From assembly GCA_904393115.1 (NCBI GenBank), contig CAJFMX010000006.1, forward strand, positions 1-64,000: 64,000 bases of DNA, in the 5' to 3' direction. The translations under genes were made by a program, and so were the position numbers. This DNA is from an uncultured Clostridia bacterium (GTDB taxonomy: Bacteria > Bacillota > Clostridia > Christensenellales > UBA1750). Position 1 is the first letter of the stretch, and the number at the start of each line of letters is the position of its first letter. Below are positions 1 to 7,368 of the stretch, in pieces. Below the pieces are notes generated by a model that saw only the letters and a program-made list of their open reading frames with translations, did not search any database and was not told the DNA's origin.

Positions 1-1
1 G

Positions 2-190
2 GTAACGAACTGGGTGAAGCTTAAGTTTGCTGCCATGAATCTAAAAAAATTGGCCACCTGGAAATGGAATTGCCGCCATCCTGCACCGGATGGCGGCAAC
101 CGAACAAGATTAGGGCAAAATACAGCTGCTAGTTCGATATTTTTCCTTTTTTCGGTCTTGCTTGCACGCAAAAAACCTGCTCTGGCTTAA
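2..190 (+). CDS. IS1182-like transposase, C-terminal fragment (cut by window edge)
   Basis: An open frame enters from the left edge and stops at TAA 188-190 after 62 codons. Near its start it reads WVKLKFAAMNLKKLA, which I recognise as the C-terminal signature of IS1182-type DDE transposases. The rest of the tail is lysine- and serine-rich with no recognised motif. The stretch to about position 260 is AT-richer than the rest of the window, which fits an inserted element. Two hairpins overlap and follow the stop. The 5' part of the gene and the left end of the element lie outside the window, so it cannot be said whether the transposase is intact. The family call rests on one short motif. Confidence 0.6.
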   Translation, partial: VTNWVKLKFAAMNLKKLATWKWNCRHPAPDGGNRTRLGQNTAASSIFFLFSVLLARKKPALA

Positions 191-208
191 TTGCCACAGC
201 AGGTTTTT
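171..208. terminator. bidirectional terminator at the transposase 3' end
   Basis: A 16-bp stem with one mismatch (AAAAACCTGC on the left arm, GCAGGTTTTT on the right) overlaps the transposase stop codon. It is flanked by an A-run on the left and a T-run on the right, so it could terminate transcription from either side. Confidence 0.7.
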
Positions 209-218
209 CGACAAGCTG

Positions 219-243
219 AGGCGTCCCGTACAACGGGACGCCT
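219..243. terminator. perfect 11-bp hairpin between transposase and methyltransferase
   Basis: AGGCGTCCCGT and ACGGGACGCCT form a perfect stem around a 3-nt loop. It lies between two convergent genes and is followed by a short AT-rich stretch that includes TTAATTAA. It may be a terminator for either gene or part of the insertion-element end. No clear T-run follows directly. Confidence 0.45.
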
Positions 244-277
244 TCCTATTTAATTAAGGAGAAACCGCGCGCCCGGT

Positions 278-856
278 TCAGCCCTTGCGCGGCTTGACTT
301 TCTTTTCCGCGTAGTGCAGCGCGCGGCGCTGCGCGGTCAGGACGTAGTAGCCGTCGACCTCGCGCACGCGCACGCCGCCGAAGACCGCTGTCAGCTTGTT
401 GCGGTACCAGGGCAGGCGCTTGACCACCATCACCAGGCATCCGCCCACCTTCAGGCGGTTGAAGCCCTTTTCGATGAACCGCTTGGGCACGGAAAAGTCC
501 GCGTGGTAGGGAGGATTGGAGAGAATCCAGTCAAAGCCGGTCGCATCCACGGCCTCCAGCGCGTCGCCCTGCACGATGCGCACGCCCGCAACGCCGTTGC
601 GCGCCGCGTTCTCCCGCGCGCAGGCCACGGCTGCGGGGTCCACATCCGTCAGGACCACGGCGCCCTCGCCCAGGACCTTTGCCGCCGCAATGCCCACAAG
701 GCCCGCGCCGCACCCCAGGTCCAGGAGCGTCTGGCCGGGCAAGAGCTCCACCTGCGAGGCCATGGCCAGCGTGCCCCGGTCCGCAGCGGACGGGGAGAAG
801 AGCTCCGGCGCCGCCTCGATGCAGACGCGCTGGGAAAAGAGTTCCGCCTCGTACAT
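278..856 (-). CDS. RsmC-like class I SAM-dependent methyltransferase
   Basis: The 192-residue protein has the Rossmann SAM-binding signature LDLGCGAGLVGI at about residues 45-56, an acidic residue after strand 2 (LTDVDP), and the catalytic NPPY motif near residue 114. That combination is typical of the MTS / RsmC-RlmG family, which methylate the exocyclic N2 of guanine in rRNA. The length fits the single-domain form common in Bacillota. A GGAGGA site precedes the ATG. A promoter at 1060-1088 and a structured transcript ending near 905 lie upstream, so expression may depend on read-through of that terminator. The exact rRNA target cannot be read from the sequence. Confidence 0.8.
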   Translation of the reverse strand: MYEAELFSQRVCIEAAPELFSPSAADRGTLAMASQVELLPGQTLLDLGCGAGLVGIAAAKVLGEGAVVLTDVDPAAVACARENAARNGVAGVRIVQGDALEAVDATGFDWILSNPPYHADFSVPKRFIEKGFNRLKVGGCLVMVVKRLPWYRNKLTAVFGGVRVREVDGYYVLTAQRRALHYAEKKVKPRKG

Positions 857-904
857 GTTCCATTCCTCCGCAAAAGGGGCCGGATTTTCCGCGCCCCCGT
901 ATAG

Positions 905-1053
905 ACAAAGAAAAGGCGGTCAATTCTAGCAATTGACCGCGGCGTTCAGCGCAGGTACCTCTTGATAGGCCGATAGAAGTGAGCTGACGAATCAGCAAAT
1001 AGGATGCAGATATGCCTTAAAAAGGATATGATTCGAAAGAAGGTAACCTGTCA
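905..1053 (-). ncRNA. candidate structured RNA or leader upstream of the methyltransferase
   Basis: On the minus strand, transcription from the promoter at 1060-1088 would begin near 1053 and run into a perfect terminator hairpin. Before that hairpin a long-range helix pairs CAGGUUACCU at the 5' end with AGGUACCUG just upstream of the terminator (one bulged U). Inside it CGAAUCA pairs with UGAUUCG, and a CCUU/AAGG hairpin is nested further in. No convincing open frame or tRNA fold was found, and it matches no riboswitch consensus I know. It could be an independent small RNA or an attenuating leader for the methyltransferase gene. Confidence 0.4.
906..940 (-). terminator. terminator or attenuator hairpin of the candidate RNA
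   Basis: GCGGTCAATT and AATTGACCGC (916-940) form a perfect 10-bp stem with a 5-nt loop. Read on the minus strand, the stem is followed by a CCTTTTCTTT tract, as in an intrinsic terminator. It lies about 50 bp before the methyltransferase start. Confidence 0.65.
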
Positions 1054-1059
1054 TGAATT

Positions 1060-1088
1060 AATATAGCACGGGGGCTCTATTTCGTCAA
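1060..1088 (-). promoter_or_regulatory. sigma-A promoter driving the candidate RNA
   Basis: Minus-strand TTGACG (1083-1088), a 17-bp spacer and TATATT (1060-1065) form a near-consensus housekeeping promoter. The start would fall near 1053, directly at the 5' arm of the long-range helix. Confidence 0.65.
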
Positions 1089-1250
1089 TAAAGTTTTTGT
1101 AAAATAAAACGAAGAAATTTTGAACACAAATGCCGAAATCCTGGACAAACCGAGGCTTACAAAAATTATGAACCCATAAACATCTTTCAAATGCGCAAAA
1201 TCAAACGAATGTTAAGAATGGAGTTTTTCCGAAAACGCAGAGAGTTCTGC

Positions 1251-1279
1251 TTGCATACGGCTGCCGTTCGTTATATAAT
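1251..1279 (+). promoter_or_regulatory. sigma-A promoter for the zinc-ribbon gene
   Basis: TTGCAT (1251-1256), a 17-bp spacer and a perfect TATAAT (1274-1279). The start near 1286 gives a 5' untranslated region of about 140 nt before the gene at 1426. I see no clear structure or short frame in that leader. Confidence 0.7.
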
Positions 1280-1425
1280 GATCTCCGATAAAAAAGGACG
1301 AAGCGGCGGCACAGGCGGAATTTGGCGTGGGAATCCGATTTTTTCGGCGGTTTCCATGCACGCTACCGTTGCGTCCAGCATACGCTGCTGCCAAACCATT
1401 GGAAAAAGGATCTGGAGGGATCGTT

Positions 1426-1845
1426 ATGGGTTACATCAAGTGCCCGCGCTGCGAGTTGAACTACATTCCCGACACGGAGCGCTACTGCTCGGTCTGCAAG
1501 CGCGAGATGCGGGGAGAAGACGAGCACGAGGAGTTGGAGCTGTGCTCTGCCTGCGGCGAGCACCCCGTTGTGCCCGGCGAGGAGCTGTGCGCGGCGTGCC
1601 TGAAGGAGCTCAAGCTGCAGGAGGGCGTCGTCACGGACGTCGGCGAAGAGGAGACCGTCCCCGAGGAGAGCGACGTGACCGCCCTGGAGGCCACGAGCGA
1701 GCTGGAGGAGATCGACATCGACGTCGACGAGGACATCCCCTCCAACGAATACAGCGAGATCCACAAGGAGCTCGGCATGGACGACGACCTGGAGGACGAG
1801 GAAGAGACCGAGAACGACAAGCCCGAGGACGTCCGCAGAAAGTGA
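1426..1845 (+). CDS. zinc-ribbon protein with acidic C-terminal tail, function unknown
   Basis: This 139-residue protein begins MGYIKCPRC and carries four CxxC pairs in its first 60 residues: CPRC, CSVC, CSAC and CAAC, forming two zinc-ribbon-like knuckles. The second half is dominated by Glu and Asp, with almost no hydrophobic core, and is probably disordered. The ATG at 1426 has a GGAGGG site 6-7 nt upstream; an in-frame extension to 1327 lacks one. It has its own strong promoter and sits just before a metallophosphoesterase, probably co-transcribed (25-nt gap). The zinc ribbons suggest nucleic-acid or ribosome contact, but that is inference. Confidence 0.75.
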   Translation: MGYIKCPRCELNYIPDTERYCSVCKREMRGEDEHEELELCSACGEHPVVPGEELCAACLKELKLQEGVVTDVGEEETVPEESDVTALEATSELEEIDIDVDEDIPSNEYSEIHKELGMDDDLEDEEETENDKPEDVRRK

Positions 1846-1870
1846 GGACGGGGAAAGGAGCGTAGGGCCC

Positions 1871-2584
1871 ATGCGCGTGTTTGCGATCGGAGACCTCCAC
1901 CTGCCCGGAAGCCAGGGAAAACCCATGGATGTCTTCGGCGCGCACTGGGAGAGGCACTTTGAGAAGATCTGCGAGGACTGGCGCGCGCGCGTCCTGCCGG
2001 AGGACGTGGTGCTGCTGCCCGGAGACCTTTCCTGGGCCATGACGCTGGAGGAGGCGGCGCAGGACATCGCCGCCATCTGCGCGCTGCCGGGACAGAAGCT
2101 CCTCCTGCGCGGAAACCACGACTACTGGTGGTCCTCCCTCACGCGCGTGCGCGCCCTGCTGCCGGAGGGAAACTACGCCCTGCAGAACGACGCCCGGGTT
2201 CTGCAGGGCATCGCCTTTGCCGGAACGCGCGGCTGGACCATCGCTGCGCCCGCCTCCAGCGCGCAGGATCTCAAGATCTACCGGCGCGAGGTGCTGCGCC
2301 TGGAGCTCTCCCTGCAGGACGCCGCGCGCAAGGGCCCGGGGCTCCCCATCGTGGCGATGCTGCACTACCCGCCCTTCAACGAGCGGCAGGAGGACAGCGA
2401 GTTTACGCAGCTGCTGGAGCGCTACGGCGTCCGCCACTGCGTCTACGGCCACCTCCACGCCGAGGGGCTCCGCGGCGCGTTCTCCGGGGAGCGGAACGGC
2501 GTGGTCTACCACCAGGTCTCCTGCGACGGGCTGGGCTTCCGGCTGCGGGAGATCGCCCAGGGCGAGGCGCTCGCCGGCGCGTGA
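1871..2584 (+). CDS. calcineurin-like metallophosphoesterase
   Basis: The 237-residue protein shows the ordered metal-binding motifs of the calcineurin-like family: GDLHLPG at about residues 7-13, LPGDLSWAM near 55, GNHDYWW near 80, and GHLHAE near 195. These supply the Asp, His and Asn ligands of a two-metal centre. The closest group is the YkuE/YmdB-like or predicted-phosphohydrolase set of Bacillota. There is no signal peptide, so it is probably cytoplasmic. It follows the zinc-ribbon gene with a GGAG site before the ATG and is followed by a strong terminator. The physiological substrate is unknown. Confidence 0.85.
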   Translation: MRVFAIGDLHLPGSQGKPMDVFGAHWERHFEKICEDWRARVLPEDVVLLPGDLSWAMTLEEAAQDIAAICALPGQKLLLRGNHDYWWSSLTRVRALLPEGNYALQNDARVLQGIAFAGTRGWTIAAPASSAQDLKIYRREVLRLELSLQDAARKGPGLPIVAMLHYPPFNERQEDSEFTQLLERYGVRHCVYGHLHAEGLRGAFSGERNGVVYHQVSCDGLGFRLREIAQGEALAGA

Positions 2585-2614
2585 ATCTTCCGGCGCCGCA
2601 GGATACAAGCAAAG

Positions 2615-2661
2615 AAAAACGGGGACTGTTCGCGAAAAGCCGCGGACAGTCCCCGTTTTTT
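2615..2661 (+). terminator. intrinsic terminator after the metallophosphoesterase
   Basis: A long stem built from AACGGGGACTGT and ACAGTCCCCGTT, with an inner CGCG/CGCG extension, is followed by TTTTTT. It isolates the upstream pair of genes from the dcw cluster. Confidence 0.85.
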
Positions 2662-2836
2662 GCCCGCGGAGCGGTTTTGATTCACCGGGGTTTCATGGAG
2701 CGGCAAGATCTTGAATGGCGGACAGGGGATTCCGGGCGCGCGGTCCGCCAGGAGAAAAAGCAGGAAAAACGAACGTGTTTTCCCTAAATGGAGCGCGAAA
2801 TGCACGGCGGAAGGGGGGAAAAACGCCTAAGGCAGC

Positions 2837-2852
2837 TTTTTGTCGAAATTTT
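2837..2852 (+). promoter_or_regulatory. Spo0A-box-like site upstream of mraZ
   Basis: The stretch contains TTTGTCGAAA, which includes the 0A-box core TGTCGAA. It lies in the AT-richer region between the terminator at 2661 and mraZ. One short match can arise by chance, so this is only a candidate. Confidence 0.3.
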
Positions 2853-2904
2853 CCATCTGTTTTTTTGTGCCCTTCCAGAAATTCGGGGAGGAAAACGCGG
2901 CGGG

Positions 2905-2949
2905 GTGGAGAATATATACATCCAAGTGGAGCGTCGTGGCAGAACGTGG
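2905..2949 (+). promoter_or_regulatory. MraZ-box-like phased GTGG repeats
   Basis: GTGG occurs at 2926, 2936 and 2946, exactly 10 bp apart and on one DNA face, with another copy at 2905. The three phased units read AAGTGGAGCG, TCGTGGCAGA and ACGTGGAGGA. Known MraZ operators are short direct repeats of this kind with 10-bp spacing just upstream of mraZ. An A/T-rich TATATACA at 2912-2919 between the first and second copies could be a -10 element, although I see no good -35. No other gene lies in 2662-3012. Confidence 0.55.
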
Positions 2950-3012
2950 AGGACGCTCCCTAAAACGGCGGCGAATGTGGGCGAAGCGCCCAGAGAAAGG
3001 AGGGGGAGTCCC

Positions 3013-3408
3013 GTGGCAGACCGGTATTCCGGGTATTACGAGCACAGCCTCGACCCCAAGGGACGCATCACCATCCCCTCCAAGTTCCGCGAGCAGTTGG
3101 GCAAGACCATCGCCATGATGCGCGGCCGGAACAACTGCATCTGCCTCTACTCCCTCTCGGAGTGGAACGCCGTCTATGAAAAGTTCGAGAAGATCGAGGA
3201 GAGCGACGGGGAGGCCTACGACCAGATGCGAAAGCTGCTGGCCACCTCCGTGGACGACAACGAGATGGACCGCCAGGGGCGGCTGCTCATCCCCACCACC
3301 ATGCGGCAGTACGCCGGCTTGGAAAAGGACGTCGTCGTCTCCGGCGCGGGCCGCCACGTGGAGGTCTGGAACCGGGACGCGTTCTTCCGCTTCATTGAGG
3401 AGACCTAA
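3013..3408 (+). CDS. mraZ: transcriptional regulator MraZ
   Basis: MraZ is a ring-forming DNA-binding protein that represses its own dcw operon. The 131-residue product has the two SpoVT/AbrB-like halves expected, each with a DxxGR signature: DPKGR at residues 14-18 and DRQGR at 86-90. I chose GTG at 3013 because an AAAGGAGGGGGAG site precedes it and the family N-terminus (short leader, then YxHSLDxKGR) begins there; the frame is open further upstream but that part is not family-like. It lies first in the cluster, ends directly against rsmH, and has phased GTGG repeats 60-110 bp upstream. Confidence 0.92.
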   Translation: MADRYSGYYEHSLDPKGRITIPSKFREQLGKTIAMMRGRNNCICLYSLSEWNAVYEKFEKIEESDGEAYDQMRKLLATSVDDNEMDRQGRLLIPTTMRQYAGLEKDVVVSGAGRHVEVWNRDAFFRFIEET

Positions 3409-4353
3409 ATGGATTTTGCACATATTCCCGTCCTGCTGGAGCCGTGCATGGAGCTGCTCAACCTCGCGCAGCGGCCGGAGGGCGTGTTCGTCGACGCGAC
3501 GCTCGGCGGCGGGGGGCACACGGCGGAGATCCTCGCCCGCACGCGCGGCAGGGTCATCGGGATCGATCGGGACACAGATGCGCTGCGGGCAGCCGGCGAG
3601 CGGCTGGCCGCCTTTGGCGACCGGTTCTGCTCCCTCCACGGAAACTATGCGAACATCATTTCGCTTTTACAGTCCGTCGGGGTGGACAAGGTCGACGGCG
3701 TGCTGATGGACCTGGGCGTGTCCTCCTACCAGCTGGACAACCCGGAGCGGGGATTCTCCTTCCACCACGACGCGCCGCTGGACATGCGCATGGACCAGAG
3801 CGCGCCCCTCACGGCGGAGGTCGTGCTCAACACCTACCCGGAGAAGGAGATCGCGAGAATCCTGTGGGAGTACGGGGAGGAGAAGTGGGCCGCGCGCATC
3901 GCCAAGTTCATCGTGGAGGCGCGGCCCCTGCGCACGACGATGGACCTGGTGCGCGTCATCGACGCGGCGGTGCCGGCCGCGGCGCGGCGGGAGGTTTCCC
4001 ACCCCGCGCGGCGCACGTTCCAGGCCATCCGCATCGAGGTAAATTCCGAATTGTCGCTCCTGCCCGGCGCGCTGCGCGACGCGCTCGCGTGCCTGAAGCC
4101 CGGCGGGCGGCTCGTGGTCATCACCTTCCACTCCCTGGAGGACCGGGCCGTCAAGCGCGCGTTCCAGACGATGCAGAACCCCTGCACCTGCCCGCCGAAG
4201 AGCCCGGTGTGCGTCTGCGGCAAGAAGAGCGCCGGGCGCATCGTCACGCGCAAGCCCGTTTTGCCGAGCGCGGAGGAGTGCGAGCAGAACCGGCGCGCCC
4301 ACAGCGCCAAGGTCCGCGCCTTTGAGCGGGGCGAGGGACCGCTGGAAATTTGA
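3409..4353 (+). CDS. rsmH: 16S rRNA (cytosine1402-N4)-methyltransferase RsmH
   Basis: RsmH methylates N4 of C1402 in the decoding centre of 16S rRNA using SAM. The 314-residue protein has family-typical length and the signatures HIPVLLEP at the N-terminus, the SAM loop DATLGGGGHT at about 29-38, LMDLGVSS near 100, and HPARRTFQAIRI and TFHSLEDR in the C-terminal half. Its ATG abuts the mraZ stop codon, so the two are translated in tandem. The C-terminal Cys-rich CTCPPKSPVCVCG stretch is the usual substrate-binding lobe extension. Confidence 0.95.
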   Translation: MDFAHIPVLLEPCMELLNLAQRPEGVFVDATLGGGGHTAEILARTRGRVIGIDRDTDALRAAGERLAAFGDRFCSLHGNYANIISLLQSVGVDKVDGVLMDLGVSSYQLDNPERGFSFHHDAPLDMRMDQSAPLTAEVVLNTYPEKEIARILWEYGEEKWAARIAKFIVEARPLRTTMDLVRVIDAAVPAAARREVSHPARRTFQAIRIEVNSELSLLPGALRDALACLKPGGRLVVITFHSLEDRAVKRAFQTMQNPCTCPPKSPVCVCGKKSAGRIVTRKPVLPSAEECEQNRRAHSAKVRAFERGEGPLEI

Positions 4354-4396
4354 AACAATCGATACCCGCTATCGTTAAAGTAAGGAGGACGTTGCC

Positions 4397-5056
4397 ATGC
4401 CGGTGCACAAGAGAACCCCGGGCCTGGATGCCGATGACTACTACGTAGCCGGGAGCACCGTGCGCCGCAGCGCTCGCGCGGCGGAGGAGCCGACCACCCG
4501 CCGCGCGCCCGACCGGCGCGAGGAGCGGCAGCGCCGTCCCCGCCGGGAGGAGCCGACGCAGGACACGCGGTCCCGCCAGGACCGCCGCCGCGCCGAGCCC
4601 ACGCGCGCCTATTACGACCCCGAGCCCGCGACCCAGCGGCTCACCCACGCCGAGGTCAACCACCGCACCGTGCAGCGCCACGCCTGGCAGCGCGCAGAGG
4701 CCGAGCGCCAGCGCCGCGAGCAGGAGGCGCGCGAGCGGGCGGAGGCCGAGGCGGAGGAGGCTCGCCGCCGTCAGCACCGCGTGCAGGCGCTGTTTGCCGC
4801 GGTGGGCATCGTGGCGGTGCTGGCCGTGGCCGGCGGCATCTACACGCTGCTGCTGCGCTACGTGCAGCTGGAGAACATGGTCGTCGAGCAGCGCGCCCTC
4901 ACCGCGCAGATCGAGGATCAGCAGAGGCGCCTGGAAGAGCTGCAGGTGGAGATCAACATGCAGGGCGACATCAGCAAGATTCAGGACTACGCCCGGGAAA
5001 ACCTGCATATGGATTACGCAAAAAAGGAAGACACGCGCGTCGTCGCCCTGCCCTGA
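4397..5056 (+). CDS. ftsL: cell division protein FtsL with a long basic N-terminal extension
   Basis: FtsL is a bitopic divisome protein that links to DivIC and FtsQ. The 219-residue product has one membrane segment at about residues 129-151 followed by a short coiled coil and the NLHMDYAK-type end seen in FtsL/DivIC proteins. It is about twice the usual length because of a roughly 125-residue cytoplasmic N-terminus rich in Arg, Glu and Ala, probably disordered or helical. It starts at ATG 4397 with TAAGGAGG upstream. Position between rsmH and the PBP gene is the canonical ftsL slot. Sequence identity in this family is always low, so position counts for much of the call. Confidence 0.85.
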   Translation: MPVHKRTPGLDADDYYVAGSTVRRSARAAEEPTTRRAPDRREERQRRPRREEPTQDTRSRQDRRRAEPTRAYYDPEPATQRLTHAEVNHRTVQRHAWQRAEAERQRREQEARERAEAEAEEARRRQHRVQALFAAVGIVAVLAVAGGIYTLLLRYVQLENMVVEQRALTAQIEDQQRRLEELQVEINMQGDISKIQDYARENLHMDYAKKEDTRVVALP

Positions 5057-5155
5057 CGGCGGCGGCGCATCGCAGAAAAAAGACCCCCGTTTCGCCCGAT
5101 CGATAGAAAAAGAGAAAGAGGTGCGAGCAGTCCTGCGGAAAGGAGAAACCCCTGC

Positions 5156-7300
5156 ATGCCGAATACGTCCCCTACCGACAAGACGAAGAACCGGATTGGC
5201 TGGCTCTTTTGTCTTGTTGTTCTTTGTTTTGTGGTCATGGTTTCGCGCCTCTTCTACATCCAGATCATCGACGGCGCGAACCTGCAGAGCCGCGCGCTCT
5301 CGCAGTGGACGCGGTCGTTTACGGTTACCGCCAAGCGCGGAGAGATCGTGGACGTCAACGGCAAGGTGCTGGCGCAGTCGGCAAGCTCAGTGACCATCAC
5401 CGCATCGCCCGGGGACGTCGTGGGCGATGACAGCGAGGACGCTGCGGACAAGGAGCTGCGCATCCGCAGCACCGCGCAGACGCTGGCCAACATCCTCGAC
5501 CTGGACGCGCAGGAGGTCTACGACAAGATCACCGACACCGATCAGAACAGCGTGCGCCTGGCGCGCCAGGTCAAGATCGAGCTGGGCGACCAGGTGGAGG
5601 CCGCAAACCTGCAGGGCATCTCCGTGAGCGAGGACACGGTCCGCGTCTACCCGATGGGCGCGTTCCTGACGCAGGTGCTGGGGTTCTGCACGGTCTCGGG
5701 CGAAGGGCAGGAGGGGCTGGAAAAGAGCCTGGACGAGTACCTGCGCGGAACGGACGGGCGCGTCGTGACCGAGATCGACGCGGGCGCGCGCCGAATGGAG
5801 ACGGGCGAGGAGGAGTACATCCCGCCCGAAAACGGGTACACCGTTCGCCTGACGGTGGACTACGTCATCCAATCCGTCATGGAGAGCGTGGCCGAGCAGG
5901 CGCTGGAGGAAACGGGTGCCCAGGGCGTGCAGGTCGTGATGATGAACGTCAAGACCGGCGAGATCCTGGGCATGGTCAACAAGCCGGACTTCGACCTGAA
6001 CGACCCGCCGCGCGACGACCTGACGCAGCTGTCCGCCCTGATGCGCAACTCCTGCGTGCAGGACGCCTATGAGCCCGGCTCCACCTTCAAGATCCTGACG
6101 ACGGCCCTTGCGCTGGAGAACGGCGTCACCAGCGTGGACGACACCTTCTACTGCAAGGGATACACCATCGTCGACGGCGACAAGATCTCCTGCTGGCGCA
6201 CGGGCAACCCCCATGGGTCCGAGACGCTGGTGGACGCGGTGGCCAACTCCTGCAACCCCGTGTTCGTGGAGCTGGCGCTGCGCATGGACATCGACACCTT
6301 CTACGACGGGCTGCACGACTTCGGCATCGGCATGGAGGTCCCCATCGACCTCCCCGGCGCCACGAGCGGCCAGATGATCGCCTATAAATATGTAAAGGAC
6401 GTGGACATCGCCCGCGTGGCCTTTGGCCAGAGCGTCTCCGTCTCGCCCGTGCAGCTTTTGACCGCGTGCAGCGCCGCGGTCAACGGCGGCGAGCTGCTCA
6501 AGCCCCACATCGTCCAGGAGATCCTGACGGACGAGGGCGAAGTGGTCGAGAGCTACGGCAAGGAGGTCCTGGGCACCCCCATCTCCGAGCAGACCTCCGC
6601 CATCATGCGCGACCTGCTGGAGAACGCCGTGGAAAACGGCGGCGGCCGCAACGCCTACATCCCCGGATACCGCGTCGGCGGCAAGACCGGCACCGCGCAG
6701 AAGTACGTCAACGGCAAGGTCTCCAACGACCTGCACGTCTGCTCCTTCCTGGGCTTTGCGCCCATGGACGACCCGGAGATCGGCCTGCTGTTCATCGTGG
6801 ATGAGCCGAGCGTCCGCCCGGACTACGGCTCCACCGTGGCCGCGCCCTACGCGCGCATGATCCTGGAGGAGACGCTCAAGTACCTGGGGGTCGAGCCCGA
6901 GTACGAGGAGGGCGAGGAGGAGCTGGCCGGCAGCACCGTCGAGGTGCCGGGCGTCACGGGCAGCACGGTCGAGTCCGCCAGCGCCGCCATGAACAACGCA
7001 GGCCTGCGCGTCATGGTCTCCGGCCTGGGGCAGACGATCGAAGGACAGCTCCCCGCCGCGGGCGCCGAGGTGCCGGAGGGCTCGCTCGTCGTGCTCTACA
7101 CCGAGTACGTGGAGCCCCAGGACGACGGCCTTGTGGATGTGCCGGACCTTACGGGCCTGTCCCTGGTGCCGGCCAACCGCGAACTGCGCGAGGTCGGCCT
7201 GACGATGAAGATCGACGGCAGCGGCATCTGCGTGTCCCAGGACCCGGAGCCCGGCGAGCGCGTCGCGGCAGGGACCGAGGTCGTGGTCACCTTTGAGTAG
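5156..7300 (+). CDS. class B penicillin-binding protein with two PASTA domains (FtsI/SpoVD type)
   Basis: This transpeptidase cross-links septal or spore peptidoglycan. After an N-terminal membrane anchor (about residues 13-38) comes the dimerisation domain, then the transpeptidase motifs: STFK with the nucleophile Ser near 308, SCN near 364, and KTGTAQ near 510. Two PASTA domains follow, about 596-655 and 658-714, the second beginning VDVPDLTG. Length (714) and PASTA tail match SpoVD/PBP2B proteins. Only one such gene sits in this cluster, so it may serve both division and sporulation; that is inference. The adjacent ftsW-type gene would supply the matching polymerase. Confidence 0.92.
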   Translation: MPNTSPTDKTKNRIGWLFCLVVLCFVVMVSRLFYIQIIDGANLQSRALSQWTRSFTVTAKRGEIVDVNGKVLAQSASSVTITASPGDVVGDDSEDAADKELRIRSTAQTLANILDLDAQEVYDKITDTDQNSVRLARQVKIELGDQVEAANLQGISVSEDTVRVYPMGAFLTQVLGFCTVSGEGQEGLEKSLDEYLRGTDGRVVTEIDAGARRMETGEEEYIPPENGYTVRLTVDYVIQSVMESVAEQALEETGAQGVQVVMMNVKTGEILGMVNKPDFDLNDPPRDDLTQLSALMRNSCVQDAYEPGSTFKILTTALALENGVTSVDDTFYCKGYTIVDGDKISCWRTGNPHGSETLVDAVANSCNPVFVELALRMDIDTFYDGLHDFGIGMEVPIDLPGATSGQMIAYKYVKDVDIARVAFGQSVSVSPVQLLTACSAAVNGGELLKPHIVQEILTDEGEVVESYGKEVLGTPISEQTSAIMRDLLENAVENGGGRNAYIPGYRVGGKTGTAQKYVNGKVSNDLHVCSFLGFAPMDDPEIGLLFIVDEPSVRPDYGSTVAAPYARMILEETLKYLGVEPEYEEGEEELAGSTVEVPGVTGSTVESASAAMNNAGLRVMVSGLGQTIEGQLPAAGAEVPEGSLVVLYTEYVEPQDDGLVDVPDLTGLSLVPANRELREVGLTMKIDGSGICVSQDPEPGERVAAGTEVVVTFE

Positions 7301-7368
7301 GAATCGGCGCAGAAAAAGAGAAGAGAAAACCCGATGAGAGGACCAGAGCATAAAGGAGAGGAACACAC

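Noticed and set aside
940..1060. tRNA or SRP RNA in the gap before the methyltransferase
   Set aside because: No cloverleaf, T-arm consensus or SRP tetraloop could be fitted on either strand.
1191..1865. Alternative plus-strand frame of 224 codons over the zinc-ribbon gene
   Set aside because: It is Arg/Gly-rich shadow sequence; the overlapping frame has four CxxC pairs, a ribosome-binding site and sensible composition.
2788..3012. Upstream extension of the mraZ frame
   Set aside because: It would add 75 non-conserved residues and cover the operator-like repeats; GTG 3013 has a strong ribosome-binding site and the family N-terminus.
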